A DNA stretch of 7,411 bases from Accumulibacter sp. (GTDB lineage Bacteria; Pseudomonadota; Gammaproteobacteria; Burkholderiales; Rhodocyclaceae): contig DPSD01000187.1 in NCBI GenBank assembly GCA_003538495.1, positions 12,122-19,532 on the forward strand, in the 5' to 3' direction. Made by a program: the position numbers and the translations under genes. The notes beneath the pieces were generated by a model that did no database searches, was not told the origin of the DNA, and saw nothing but the letters and a program-made list of their open reading frames with translations. Positions 1 through 5,838 of the stretch are shown piece after piece; position 1 is the stretch's first letter, and each line of letters opens with the position of its first letter.

Positions 1-104
1 CGGCGGCCAAGAGCGCCGCGCGGGCGATCGGTTCGCAGGTCGGCCAACAGCTCATTCGCGGCGTTCTCGGTTCGCTGCTGGGCGGCGGCTCACGCCGGCG
101 CTGA
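1..104 (+). CDS. C-terminal end of a HerA-like (DUF853 type) ATPase, partial
   Basis: Reading from base 3, an open frame of 33 codons ends at TGA 102-104. The tail reads AAKSAARAIGSQVGQQ, then LIRGVLGSLLGGG and a short arginine run. This alanine-rich amphipathic stretch followed by a (I/V)RGVLGSLLGG end is what I remember of the C-terminus of DUF853/YjgR proteins, which are HerA-like P-loop ATPases of unclear role. The ATPase core lies outside the window, so the assignment rests on the tail alone. The gene converges on the PhzF-like gene, whose stop is only 34 bp away. The gap has no convincing terminator: one 5-bp GTTCG/CGAAC stem at 105-121 with a 7-nt loop and no T-tract. Confidence 0.7.
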   Translation, partial: AAKSAARAIGSQVGQQLIRGVLGSLLGGGSRRR

Positions 105-138
105 GTTCGGCGCGGGCGAACGCCTCGCAAGCGCACGC

Positions 139-924
139 CTAAGGCGAGAAGCAGATCTCGGTTTCCATCACGGTGATCGCCGAACCGGACAGCAGGACGC
201 GATCTCCCTGCAGCGAGCAGCCAAGATTGCCGCCACGTTTCGAGACCTGGCGCGCGCTCAGTGTGTTCCTGCCGAGTCGCCCGGCCCAGTAAGGCGTCAG
301 CACGCAGTGCGCCGAGCCGGTGACCGGGTCTTCCAGGATACCGTACTTCGGCGCGAAGAAGCGACTGACGAAGTCGACCTCGATTCCCGGCGCGCTGACG
401 ATGACGCCGCGCCGGTCGAGCTGGCTCAGGCAACCCGGATCCGGCCTGATCGTGCGAATCTCCGCCTCGCTGGCGAAGATCGCCAGGTAGTCGTCGGCGG
501 CAAGCACCTCGAGCGGTTGCCGGCCGAGGCCGGCGAGCAAGGCTGCGGGAATCGCGCAGGGCGCTGCCGGCGTCGACGGAAAATCCATTTCGAGGAGGCT
601 CCCCTGGCGCTGCACGCGCAGATCGCCGCTGCGGGTGGCAAAGGTGATCACCGGTTTGGCATGCCCCATGATTTCAAAGATGACGTGCGCGCTGGCCAGC
701 GTCGCGTGCCCGCACAGGTCGACCTCGGCCACTGGCGTGAACCAGCGCAGCGTGAAACCCTCTCCGGTGGCAACGAAGAAGGCCGTCTCGGAGAGATTGT
801 TCTCCTCGGCAATGGCCTGCAGCAGAGCGTCGTCCAGCCAGCCGTCGAGTGGGCATACCGCCGCCGGATTGCCTTCGAAGGCGCGGCGGGCGAAGGCGTC
901 AACCTGGTATTGCTTCAGTTTCAT
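139..924 (-). CDS. PhzF-family isomerase (phenazine biosynthesis-like protein)
   Basis: This 261-residue protein has the normal length for the PhzF family, a two-lobed diaminopimelate-epimerase fold. PhzF itself isomerises dihydro-hydroxyanthranilate in phenazine synthesis, but most members outside phenazine clusters have unknown substrates. The N-terminus MKLKQYQVDAFA with FEGNPAAV at 16-23 is typical. Glu46 in NNLSETAFF matches the catalytic glutamate. DLCGHATLASAH (69-80) and EDPVTGSAH (198-206) are the paired family motifs of the two lobes. The start is supported by GGGAG six bases upstream of the ATG at 924-922. No other phenazine genes are present, so a general isomerase role is likelier than phenazine production. 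It is transcribed divergently from the hydrolase operon across a 209-bp gap and convergently with the DUF853 gene. Confidence 0.93.
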   Translation of the reverse strand: MKLKQYQVDAFARRAFEGNPAAVCPLDGWLDDALLQAIAEENNLSETAFFVATGEGFTLRWFTPVAEVDLCGHATLASAHVIFEIMGHAKPVITFATRSGDLRVQRQGSLLEMDFPSTPAAPCAIPAALLAGLGRQPLEVLAADDYLAIFASEAEIRTIRPDPGCLSQLDRRGVIVSAPGIEVDFVSRFFAPKYGILEDPVTGSAHCVLTPYWAGRLGRNTLSARQVSKRGGNLGCSLQGDRVLLSGSAITVMETEICFSP

Positions 925-956
925 GGTCTGCTCCCGCCAGTCTCGTGATTTGCCGT

Positions 957-973
957 GGCGGACAAGATCCGCC
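957..973. repeat. 17-bp palindrome, copy 1 (GGCGGA-N5-TCCGCC)
   Basis: GGCGGACAAGATCCGCC has perfect 6-bp arms around a 5-base centre. It lies in the divergent gap, 33 bp upstream of the PhzF-like start. Its reverse complement matches copy 2 at 1040-1056 in 16 of 17 positions. The heptamer GATTTGC sits three bases before it (947-953), and its exact reverse complement sits three bases before copy 2. It could be a regulator site, a REP-like dispersed palindrome or an RNA hairpin. There is no T-tract, so an intrinsic terminator is unlikely. Confidence 0.6.
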
Positions 974-1039
974 GCCCCCGAGCCGAGGCCGGGCTGGTGT
1001 CGGCCAGCTCGCCACCTCCTGCAGGCCCCGCAAATCGAT

Positions 1040-1056
1040 GGCGGATTTTGTCCGCC
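1040..1056. repeat. 17-bp palindrome, copy 2 (GGCGGA-N5-TCCGCC)
   Basis: GGCGGATTTTGTCCGCC has the same 6-bp arms as copy 1, and its centre is 83 bp away. The heptamer GCAAATC (1030-1036) precedes it by three bases and is the reverse complement of the heptamer before copy 1. It lies 77 bp upstream of the hydrolase start. The two copies could bind one regulator that controls both divergent genes, or could pair with each other in RNA. A mobile REP-like origin is the alternative. Confidence 0.6.
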
Positions 1057-1121
1057 GGTGGTCCGGATTCGGTATCGCCGATCGCACCGGAAGGCCTTAC
1101 GATAGCATCACTTTCACTACC

Positions 1122-1127
1122 GGAGGT
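1122..1127 (+). promoter_or_regulatory. Shine-Dalgarno site fixing the hydrolase start
   Basis: GGAGGT lies six bases before ATG 1134. It is the strongest ribosome-binding site in the left part and decides against the longer open frame that begins at 849. That upstream extension would run through the palindromes and the opposing gene and has no family resemblance. Confidence 0.85.
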
Positions 1128-1133
1128 CCTGAA

Positions 1134-1739
1134 ATGTCCGCCAATGATCTTCCCAACGATCCCGCCAGCGCTGTTGCCAGCAGTCGCTCGGCGCTGATCA
1201 TCATCGACGTGCAGGAATCGTTCCGGCAGATGCCGTTCTGGTCCGAAGCCGACGTGCCGGATTTCAAGGCCGCGCTGCTGCGCATCGAGAAAGCCTGCCG
1301 GGCGCACGGCGTGCCGGTGGTGCATATTTTCCATGTCGGTCAGGCCGGGCCGTTTACCGAGGAGTCGGGTGCCGTACGCGGGCTCGACTGGCTGCCGGGC
1401 TCGCCCGACGGGTGTTTCCACAAGCACACCCATAACGCCTTTTCGGATACCGGCCTCGATCTGTGGCTGCGCCGCCGGCGCATCGAGCGACTGATGATCA
1501 GTGGCATTCGCACCGAACAATGCTGCGAGACGACGACACGGGTCGCTTCGGACATCGGCTACCAGGTCGATTTCGTCAGCGAGGCGACGCTCACTTTCCC
1601 GATGGAGCATCCGCTGAGCGGCCGCGTCTATTCGCCGGAAGAGATCAAGGCGCATACCGAACTGGTGCTCGCCGGGCGCTTTGCGCGCATCGCCAGCGTC
1701 GACGACTGCCTGACGACGCTGGGAGCCGGCGATGCTTGA
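1134..1739 (+). CDS. Cysteine hydrolase, isochorismatase-like family
   Basis: This 201-residue protein belongs to the isochorismatase-like hydrolase superfamily, which includes nicotinamidases, biuret and ureidoacrylate amidohydrolases and true isochorismatases. The expected triad is visible: Asp25 in LIIIDVQESF, Lys97 in CFHKHTHNAF, and Cys130 in SGIRTEQCCETTTR. Of the two adjacent cysteines, the first occupies the catalytic position of the GxxTxxC pattern. The Rossmann-like core covers almost the whole protein, with no extra domain. The substrate cannot be read from sequence; isochorismate itself is unlikely without enterobactin-type neighbours. It is the first gene of a four-gene run, and its last 8 bases overlap the DUF1272 gene. 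Expression may depend on the palindrome-bearing gap upstream. Confidence 0.93.
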   Translation: MSANDLPNDPASAVASSRSALIIIDVQESFRQMPFWSEADVPDFKAALLRIEKACRAHGVPVVHIFHVGQAGPFTEESGAVRGLDWLPGSPDGCFHKHTHNAFSDTGLDLWLRRRRIERLMISGIRTEQCCETTTRVASDIGYQVDFVSEATLTFPMEHPLSGRVYSPEEIKAHTELVLAGRFARIASVDDCLTTLGAGDA

Positions 1740-2007
1740 ACTGCGTCCGAACTGCGAATGCTGCGATCGCGACCTGCCGCCGGCGTCGGCGGAGGCGATG
1801 ATCTGTTCCTTCGAATGCACCTTCTGCGCCGACTGCGCGCTGACCCGGCTGGCTGGCCGCTGCCCCAACTGCGGCGGCGAACTGCTGCGCCGGCCGATTC
1901 GCCCGGCCGGCAAGCTGGCGAGCCATCCGGCGTCGACGCAGCGCGTCTTCAAGCCACTCGGAGCCAGCACTGCTCCGGCAGCGCTAACCACGACGGTGCG
2001 CAGCTAG
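1732..2007 (+). CDS. DUF1272 family cysteine-rich small protein
   Basis: This 91-residue protein starts MLELRPNCECCDRDLPP, the characteristic opening of DUF1272. Nine cysteines fall in the first 47 residues (8, 10, 11, 25, 29, 32, 35, 44, 47) in CxxC-like spacings, including CTFCADC and CPNCGGEL. They suggest a RING- or zinc-ribbon-like metal-binding domain. The remaining ~40 residues are low in recognisable features and probably flexible. No biochemical function is known to me for the family. The start overlaps the hydrolase end by 8 bp and has GGGAG six bases upstream (1721-1725), which points to translational coupling. Its association with the hydrolase and exporter suggests a shared pathway role, but which role is unknown. 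Confidence 0.9.
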   Translation: MLELRPNCECCDRDLPPASAEAMICSFECTFCADCALTRLAGRCPNCGGELLRRPIRPAGKLASHPASTQRVFKPLGASTAPAALTTTVRS

Positions 2008-2011
2008 GCGC

Positions 2012-2902
2012 ATGCGCCCGCTCGACATTGGCCTGGCGCTGCTGGTGGTCGTCGTCTGGGGTCTCAACTTCGCGGTGATCAGGACCGGCGTCGCCGAAGT
2101 GCCGCCCTTGCTGCTCGGCGCGCTGCGCTTCATTCTCGCGGCGTGTCCGGCGATCTTCCTAGTGCCCCGGCCCGCGCTGCCGCTGCGACTCTATCTCGCG
2201 TACGGACTGAGCATCTCGGTCGGACAGTTCGCCTTCCTGTTCACCGCCATCCATCTCGGCATGCCCTCCGGGCTGGCGTCGCTGGTGCTGCAGTCGCAGG
2301 CCTTCTTCACCATGCTGTTCGCCGCGCTGTGGCTCAAGGAAGGCTGGCGCGGCAGCCAGCTGGCCGGACTGATCCTGGCGGCCGGCGGGCTGGCGCTGAT
2401 CGGCTGGTCGCACGGCGCGTCGATGCCGCTGGCCGGCTTCCTGTGCACCCTGGCGGCGGCTTCGATGTGGGCCACCGGCAATATCGTCACCCGCGCGGTC
2501 GCCCGGCACGGGCCGATCGACCAGCTGGCTTTCGTCGTCTGGGCGAGCCTGGTACCGCCGCTGCCATTTTTCGCGCTGTCGCTGCTGCTCGAAGGGCCGA
2601 CGGCGATCGCCGCGGCGCTCAGCCGCTTCAGCGTGCAGTCGTTCGCCGCCGTCGCCTACCTCGCCTGGGCGGCAACGCTGCTCGGCTACGGCCTGTGGAC
2701 GCGCCTGCTGTCGCGCTATCCGGCCAACCAGGTGGCGCCGTTCAGCCTGTTGATCCCGATCGTCGGGCTGAGCACCGGTTGGCTGGTCTTCGGCGAAGCG
2801 CTGCAGCCACTGCACTTCGCCGGTGCAGCGCTATTGATGCTCGGCCTGGCGGTCAACCTGTTCACCACCCGTCTGCGGGCCTGGGCAAAGGCGCGGCAAT
2901 GA
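2012..2902 (+). CDS. eamA: EamA-type O-acetylserine/cysteine exporter (DMT superfamily)
   Basis: This 296-residue inner-membrane protein has about ten hydrophobic segments in two tandem EamA repeats (roughly residues 5-135 and 145-285), the drug/metabolite transporter layout. Several stretches match what I remember of E. coli EamA (YdeD): LALLVVVVWGLNF near the start, FGMP-like GMPSGLASLVLQ at about 87-98, and APFSLLIPIVGL in the second half. E. coli EamA exports O-acetylserine and cysteine pathway metabolites; the same substrate here is an inference. The ATG lies four bases after the DUF1272 stop with no good Shine-Dalgarno site, so it probably relies on coupling. Its own stop overlaps the regulator start as ATGA. 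Being next to a GlxA-type regulator suggests regulated metabolite export. Confidence 0.88.
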   Translation: MRPLDIGLALLVVVVWGLNFAVIRTGVAEVPPLLLGALRFILAACPAIFLVPRPALPLRLYLAYGLSISVGQFAFLFTAIHLGMPSGLASLVLQSQAFFTMLFAALWLKEGWRGSQLAGLILAAGGLALIGWSHGASMPLAGFLCTLAAASMWATGNIVTRAVARHGPIDQLAFVVWASLVPPLPFFALSLLLEGPTAIAAALSRFSVQSFAAVAYLAWAATLLGYGLWTRLLSRYPANQVAPFSLLIPIVGLSTGWLVFGEALQPLHFAGAALLMLGLAVNLFTTRLRAWAKARQ

Positions 2903-3900
2903 CGCTCTCGGTGTGGTTCGTGCTGACGCCCAATGTGCTGCTGCTTGACTATGCCGGCCCGGCCGAAGCGCTGCGAATGGCCGCCGAGATGAACGGCGCG
3001 AGTGCTGACACGATCGCGCTGCACAGCTGTTCGCCGGTGGCGCGACTGACCACCTCGCTGGGGATCGAGGTCGGCAGGCTCGAAGCACTGCCGGCAAGCC
3101 TGCCGCCGCACAGCCTGGTGATCGTCGCCGGCAACGCCTGCGAAGCAGAGGACTATGCGCGTCCCGAGGCGCACGCCGTCGTCGCCTGGTTGCGCAGTGC
3201 GCTGCAAAGCGATACCCGCGTCGCCAGCATCTGCTCCGGCGCGCTGTTGCTCGCCGCCGCGGGTCTGCTCGACGGCCGCCGGTGTACCACCCACCACAGC
3301 CTGATCGAAGCGCTGCAAGCCGCGGCGCCGGCGGCGAAGGTCGAGGTCAACCGCGTCTTCGTCGAGGACGGGCCGGTGCTCACCAGCGCCGGTATCACCA
3401 CCGGCATCGACCTCGCGCTGTACCTGATCGAACGCCACGCCGGCGCCGAACTCGCAGCCCGCGTCGCCCGCCGGCTGGTCGTCTATCAACGCCGCAGTGG
3501 CAGCGACCCGCAGCTCTCGGCGTGGCTCGCGCATCGCAACCACCTGCACCCGGCGGTGCATCGCGCGCAGGACGCGATCGCGCAGGATCCAGTGCGTTCG
3601 TGGTCGCTGGCAGAACTGGCCGGGCGCGCACACGTCAGCGAACGCCACCTGACGCGCCTGTTCGCCGAGCACGCGGGAATCAGCGTTGTCGGCTACCAGC
3701 AGCGCCTGCGCATCGCGCGTGCACGCGAACTGCTCGCCGAACGGCAACTGTCGGTCGAGCGCGTCGCCGAACTCGCCGGTTTCGCCTCGGCCAGAGACTT
3801 CCGGCGCGTCTGGCAGCGCTACGAAAGCGGCTCTCCGAGCGTCAGAGGGACGTCCATCGCTGGCGGCCGAAACTCCGCGAGTCGAGTTGGCAAAGGATGA
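2899..3900 (+). CDS. GlxA-family (DJ-1/PfpI + AraC) transcriptional regulator with an altered C-terminus
   Basis: This 333-residue protein has the GlxA layout. An N-terminal DJ-1/PfpI-like domain (about 1-190) carries Cys112 at the nucleophile elbow in ASICSGALLLAAAGLLDG. The AraC-type DNA-binding domain follows (about 220-314), with helix-turn-helix units at about 235-256 (SLAELAGRAHVSERHLTRLF) and 284-306 (SVERVAELAGF plus ASARDFRRVW). The start overlaps the exporter stop as ATGA, with AAAGG upstream. It probably controls this operon or a related metabolite response; the ligand is unknown. The AraC domain runs normally to GSPS (311-314), where family members usually continue with Y/F-R-x-x-F. 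Here the last 19 residues (VRGTSIAGG... to RVGKG) look unrelated. The key DNA-contact helices remain, so it may still function. Confidence 0.9.
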   Translation: MTLSVWFVLTPNVLLLDYAGPAEALRMAAEMNGASADTIALHSCSPVARLTTSLGIEVGRLEALPASLPPHSLVIVAGNACEAEDYARPEAHAVVAWLRSALQSDTRVASICSGALLLAAAGLLDGRRCTTHHSLIEALQAAAPAAKVEVNRVFVEDGPVLTSAGITTGIDLALYLIERHAGAELAARVARRLVVYQRRSGSDPQLSAWLAHRNHLHPAVHRAQDAIAQDPVRSWSLAELAGRAHVSERHLTRLFAEHAGISVVGYQQRLRIARARELLAERQLSVERVAELAGFASARDFRRVWQRYESGSPSVRGTSIAGGRNSASRVGKG

Positions 3901-4644
3901 GCGGGCAGGTTCTGCCAACGCACATCGGCCGACGAGCCGCGAACCGGAGCCCTCCGCGGCGCCTTGCCGATGGCTTCCCGCTCGCGGGCTTTCTCCTGGC
4001 TCATACCGCGGCCGATGCTGGAGCTGTCGACCACCACTCATGCGCCAGGTAAGCTGACTCGGATGCGGCCCGGTCCCCTGCTTCGATGCCGGGTGCCTGT
4101 TGCTGCCGAGCATTCATCGAAATCGGCAGGTGGTCATTGCGAACCAGGGCGTGTCGGTCGTCAGGCTGGTCCAGTTCGCTGCGCCATGGGTTGCGCGCAA
4201 GCCGTTTCCCGCTGCGAGACCCGTGACCGCGGTCGTGCGCCCGGCTCGCGGTCTTGAACAGCATCGGCGTCACCCCGGCGCCGCCTTCCTCAGCCCGGCG
4301 ACGTCTGCGGGTCACATTCGTGATCGTCGCCTCCCGTCCGGTCGGGGCGGGCACGGCGACAGGCGCCGGACCCCGCGATGCCAGACCTTGATTCGCGGCA
4401 ACCGCCTGCCGGCGCTCCGCCCGGCCTGCGGCTTGAACTGTTGGCCCCCCCCGCAACATCACCCTGCTTGATCATTCAGGCAGCGAATTCCATCACGAAC
4501 GCGGACCGTGCTCACTGACTGACGGACAGGGAGTGGAATCGGCCGGCGCCGGGCGGCGGCTACCGTCAGCCGCTTTGAACCGTCCGTAACCGCCTTGCTG
4601 GGTTCGCTTCTGGAAGGGTGGCAAGTGCCTCATCCGGCAGCCGC

Positions 4645-4662
4645 AAAATGGGTGCAAATGGG
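4645..4662 (+). repeat. 18-bp direct repeat upstream of fic, copy 1
   Basis: AAAATGGGTGCAAATGGG matches copy 2 (4748-4765) in 15 of 18 positions. All three differences are transitions, and both copies follow a CCGC. The copies are 103 bp apart, the second ending 16 bp before the ancestral Fic start. A repeated binding site or a small duplication of the promoter region would both fit. Confidence 0.5.
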
Positions 4663-4719
4663 TTTTGAAATGAGCATCATCGCCCGCGGCATTCCCAGTC
4701 CTGCAAGTGCCGGAGCCGG

Positions 4720-4737
4720 CTATTTTATGCAAAATAG
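4720..4737. promoter_or_regulatory. Palindrome CTATTTT-ATGC-AAAATAG, candidate operator of the fic locus
   Basis: There are perfect 7-bp arms around a 4-base centre in the only clearly A/T-rich part of the region, 45 bp upstream of the original Fic ATG (4782). It is nested with a longer dyad: TTTATGC (4724-4730) against GCGTAAA (4755-4761), 6 of 7 positions complementary. Overlapping dyads at promoter distance suggest repressor or autoregulatory sites. No -35/-10 pair can be assigned with confidence. Confidence 0.45.
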
Positions 4738-4747
4738 ATTCTCCGCG

Positions 4748-4765
4748 AAAATGGGCGTAAATGGA
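4748..4765 (+). repeat. 18-bp direct repeat upstream of fic, copy 2
   Basis: AAAATGGGCGTAAATGGA is the partner of 4645-4662. It contains the right arm (GCGTAAA) of the dyad at 4724-4761, so the same bases serve both symmetries. It lies immediately upstream of the ancestral Fic start, where a bound protein could block initiation. Confidence 0.5.
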
Positions 4766-4781
4766 TGTAGTATTGGACGCC

Positions 4782-4853
4782 ATGATTCAGTCCAACACCG
4801 TCCAGATCACTCACGAAGTCCCGAGCCTGATCGCCGGCATCGATGAGTTCAAG
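4782..4853 (+). pseudogene. Out-of-frame N-terminal segment of the Fic gene
   Basis: From ATG 4782 the frame reads MIQSNTVQITHEVPSLIA and then GIDEFK. This matches the usual opening of this Fic subfamily, in which HEVPxLIxxIDEFKGAWRALGTLAP is continuous. Here the frame then departs into RHAGARS, while the expected continuation ALGTLAPDRLSALRR appears one frame over (the frame of 4843). The joint lies at about 4854. A loss of 11 bases, covering the expected G-A-W-R codons between short GGCG repeats, would give exactly this arrangement, although any loss of 2 modulo 3 fits. The segment is translated only if initiation at 4782 occurs, and the product would then be a short aberrant peptide. Confidence 0.65.
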
Positions 4854-5838
4854 GGCGCTCGGCACGCTGGCGCCAGATCGGCTCTCGGCGCTGCGGCGCG
4901 TGGCCACGATCGAGAGCATCGGCTCTTCCACCCGCATCGCGGGCAGCAAGCTGTCGGACCGCGAGGTCGAGCGTCTGCTGTCCAACCTGCAGATCAAGTC
5001 GTTTACGACGTGGGACGAACAGGAGGTTGCCGGCTACGCGGAAGTCATGGAGCTGGTGTTCGCTTCCTGGCAGGACATCACCCTGACCGAAAATCACATC
5101 AAGCAACGGCACCGCGATCTGCTGGCCTACGGCGAGAAAGACGCCTGGCACCGAGGCAGCTACAAGACGTCGTCCAACAGCAACACCAACAGCAACAGCG
5201 TGGTCGCATTCGACGAAGACGGCAAGGAACTCGGCATGGTGTTCGAGACGGCGACACCCTTCGACACGCCGCGTCTGATGACCGAACTGGTGACCCGTCT
5301 CAATGAGGATCGGACCAACGGCGGGCTTCATCCGCTGTTGCTCATCGGCTTAGGGGTCGTGGTGCTCCTGGCGATACACCCTTTCCAGGACGGCAACGGC
5401 CGCCTGAGCCGCGTGCTGACCACCTTGCTACTGCTACAGGCCGGCTATGCCTACGTGCCTTACAGCTCACTCGAAAGCGTGATCGAGCAGAGCAAGGACG
5501 CCTACTACCTCGGCTTGCGGCAGACCCAGGGCACGATCCGGACCGAAGCACCGGGCCGGCAGCCTTGGTTGATCTTCTTTCTACACGCATTAGCGGAGCA
5601 AGTGCGCCGGCTCAACCGCAAGGTCGAGCGCGAAAGGTTGGTGCTTGCCGCCCTGCCCGAACTGTCGCTGCAGATCGTCGAGTGCGCACGGGAGCATGGC
5701 CGTATCACGATGGGCGAGGCAATCCGCCTGACTGGGGGCAACCGCCACACACTCAAGCAGCACTTTCACTCTCTGGTGGAGCGCGGTCACCTCAGTCAAC
5801 ACGGCAGTGGGCGTGGAGTTTGGTATGAATTGCGATAA
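4843..5838 (+). CDS. Class II Fic family protein (AMP-transferase fold), N-terminally damaged
   Basis: Fic enzymes transfer AMP or related groups from nucleotides onto protein side chains. Numbered from ATG 4843 (331 residues), the catalytic motif HPFQDGNGRLSR is complete at 179-190, with His179, Asp183, Asn185, Arg187 and Arg190. A C-terminal winged-helix-like domain (about 272-331, GRITMGEAIRLTGGNRHTLK) is usual in this group. The N-terminal inhibitory helix reads SSTRIAGSKLS (28-38): the class II motif (S/T)xxxE(G/N) has Ala33 (codon GCG, 4939-4941) in place of the glutamate. A hexanucleotide repeat encodes NSNTNSNS at 112-119, near the target-binding flap. The 4843 start has no Shine-Dalgarno site; it is the first ATG in frame after the frameshift, so real expression is uncertain. 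The helicase gene follows 66 bp downstream. Confidence 0.85.
   Translation: MSSRALGTLAPDRLSALRRVATIESIGSSTRIAGSKLSDREVERLLSNLQIKSFTTWDEQEVAGYAEVMELVFASWQDITLTENHIKQRHRDLLAYGEKDAWHRGSYKTSSNSNTNSNSVVAFDEDGKELGMVFETATPFDTPRLMTELVTRLNEDRTNGGLHPLLLIGLGVVVLLAIHPFQDGNGRLSRVLTTLLLLQAGYAYVPYSSLESVIEQSKDAYYLGLRQTQGTIRTEAPGRQPWLIFFLHALAEQVRRLNRKVERERLVLAALPELSLQIVECAREHGRITMGEAIRLTGGNRHTLKQHFHSLVERGHLSQHGSGRGVWYELR
5176..5199 (+). repeat. Hexanucleotide tandem repeat within fic (four AAC-ASC units)
   Basis: There are four in-frame 6-bp units: AACAGC three times and AACACC once, as the second unit. They encode alternating Asn-Ser/Thr. Because the unit is 6 bp, slippage would change protein length by two residues without breaking the frame. 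Related Fic proteins usually read something like KTxxNSVVAF here, so most of the repeat looks like an insertion. Confidence 0.75.

Larger units (their letters stand above)
3901..4781. other. 880-bp stretch without a supportable gene
   Basis: All six frames were read. Every open frame here (for example 4001-4462 on - and 4100-4471 on +) gives arginine/alanine-rich, low-complexity protein with no family motif and no good ribosome site. I take them as GC-driven chance frames. Just after the regulator stop there is a small hairpin, GGCAG-GTT-CTGCC (3904-3916), inside a larger dyad GTTGGCA (3886-3892)/TGCCAAC (3913-3919), without a T-tract. An 8-C run sits at 4445-4452. No tRNA, integrase or clear insertion-sequence end is visible. 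Decayed mobile DNA is possible but not shown. The last 140 bp are more A/T-rich and hold the repeats described separately. Confidence 0.6.

Noticed and set aside
136..146. CGCCT-A-AGGCG palindrome at the PhzF-like stop
   Set aside because: A one-base centre cannot form a hairpin loop and no T-tract follows, so it is not a terminator.
849..1133. Upstream extension of the hydrolase frame
   Set aside because: It overlaps the PhzF-like gene's 5' end and the palindromes. The strong GGAGGT at 1122 and family length fix the start at 1134.
921..1991. 356-codon open frame on the - strand
   Set aside because: It is antisense to the hydrolase and DUF1272 genes, both of which have clear family motifs on the + strand.
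2143..2898. Upstream extension of the GlxA-type regulator frame
   Set aside because: The extension is out of frame with, and inside, the exporter gene and encodes Arg/Ala-rich sequence. The ATGA overlap at 2899 is the natural start.
2716..4113. 465-codon open frame on the - strand
   Set aside because: It is antisense to the exporter end and the GlxA-type regulator. The translation is Arg/Gly/Gln-rich with no domain.
4445..4452. Run of eight C
   Set aside because: It lies in sequence without a supportable gene, so there is no reading frame for it to switch.
3819..4462. Possible transposase remnant on the - strand
   Set aside because: A VVDSSS...EREAIGKA stretch faintly recalls IS5-type DDE transposases, but frames do not continue the resemblance and no terminal inverted repeats were found.
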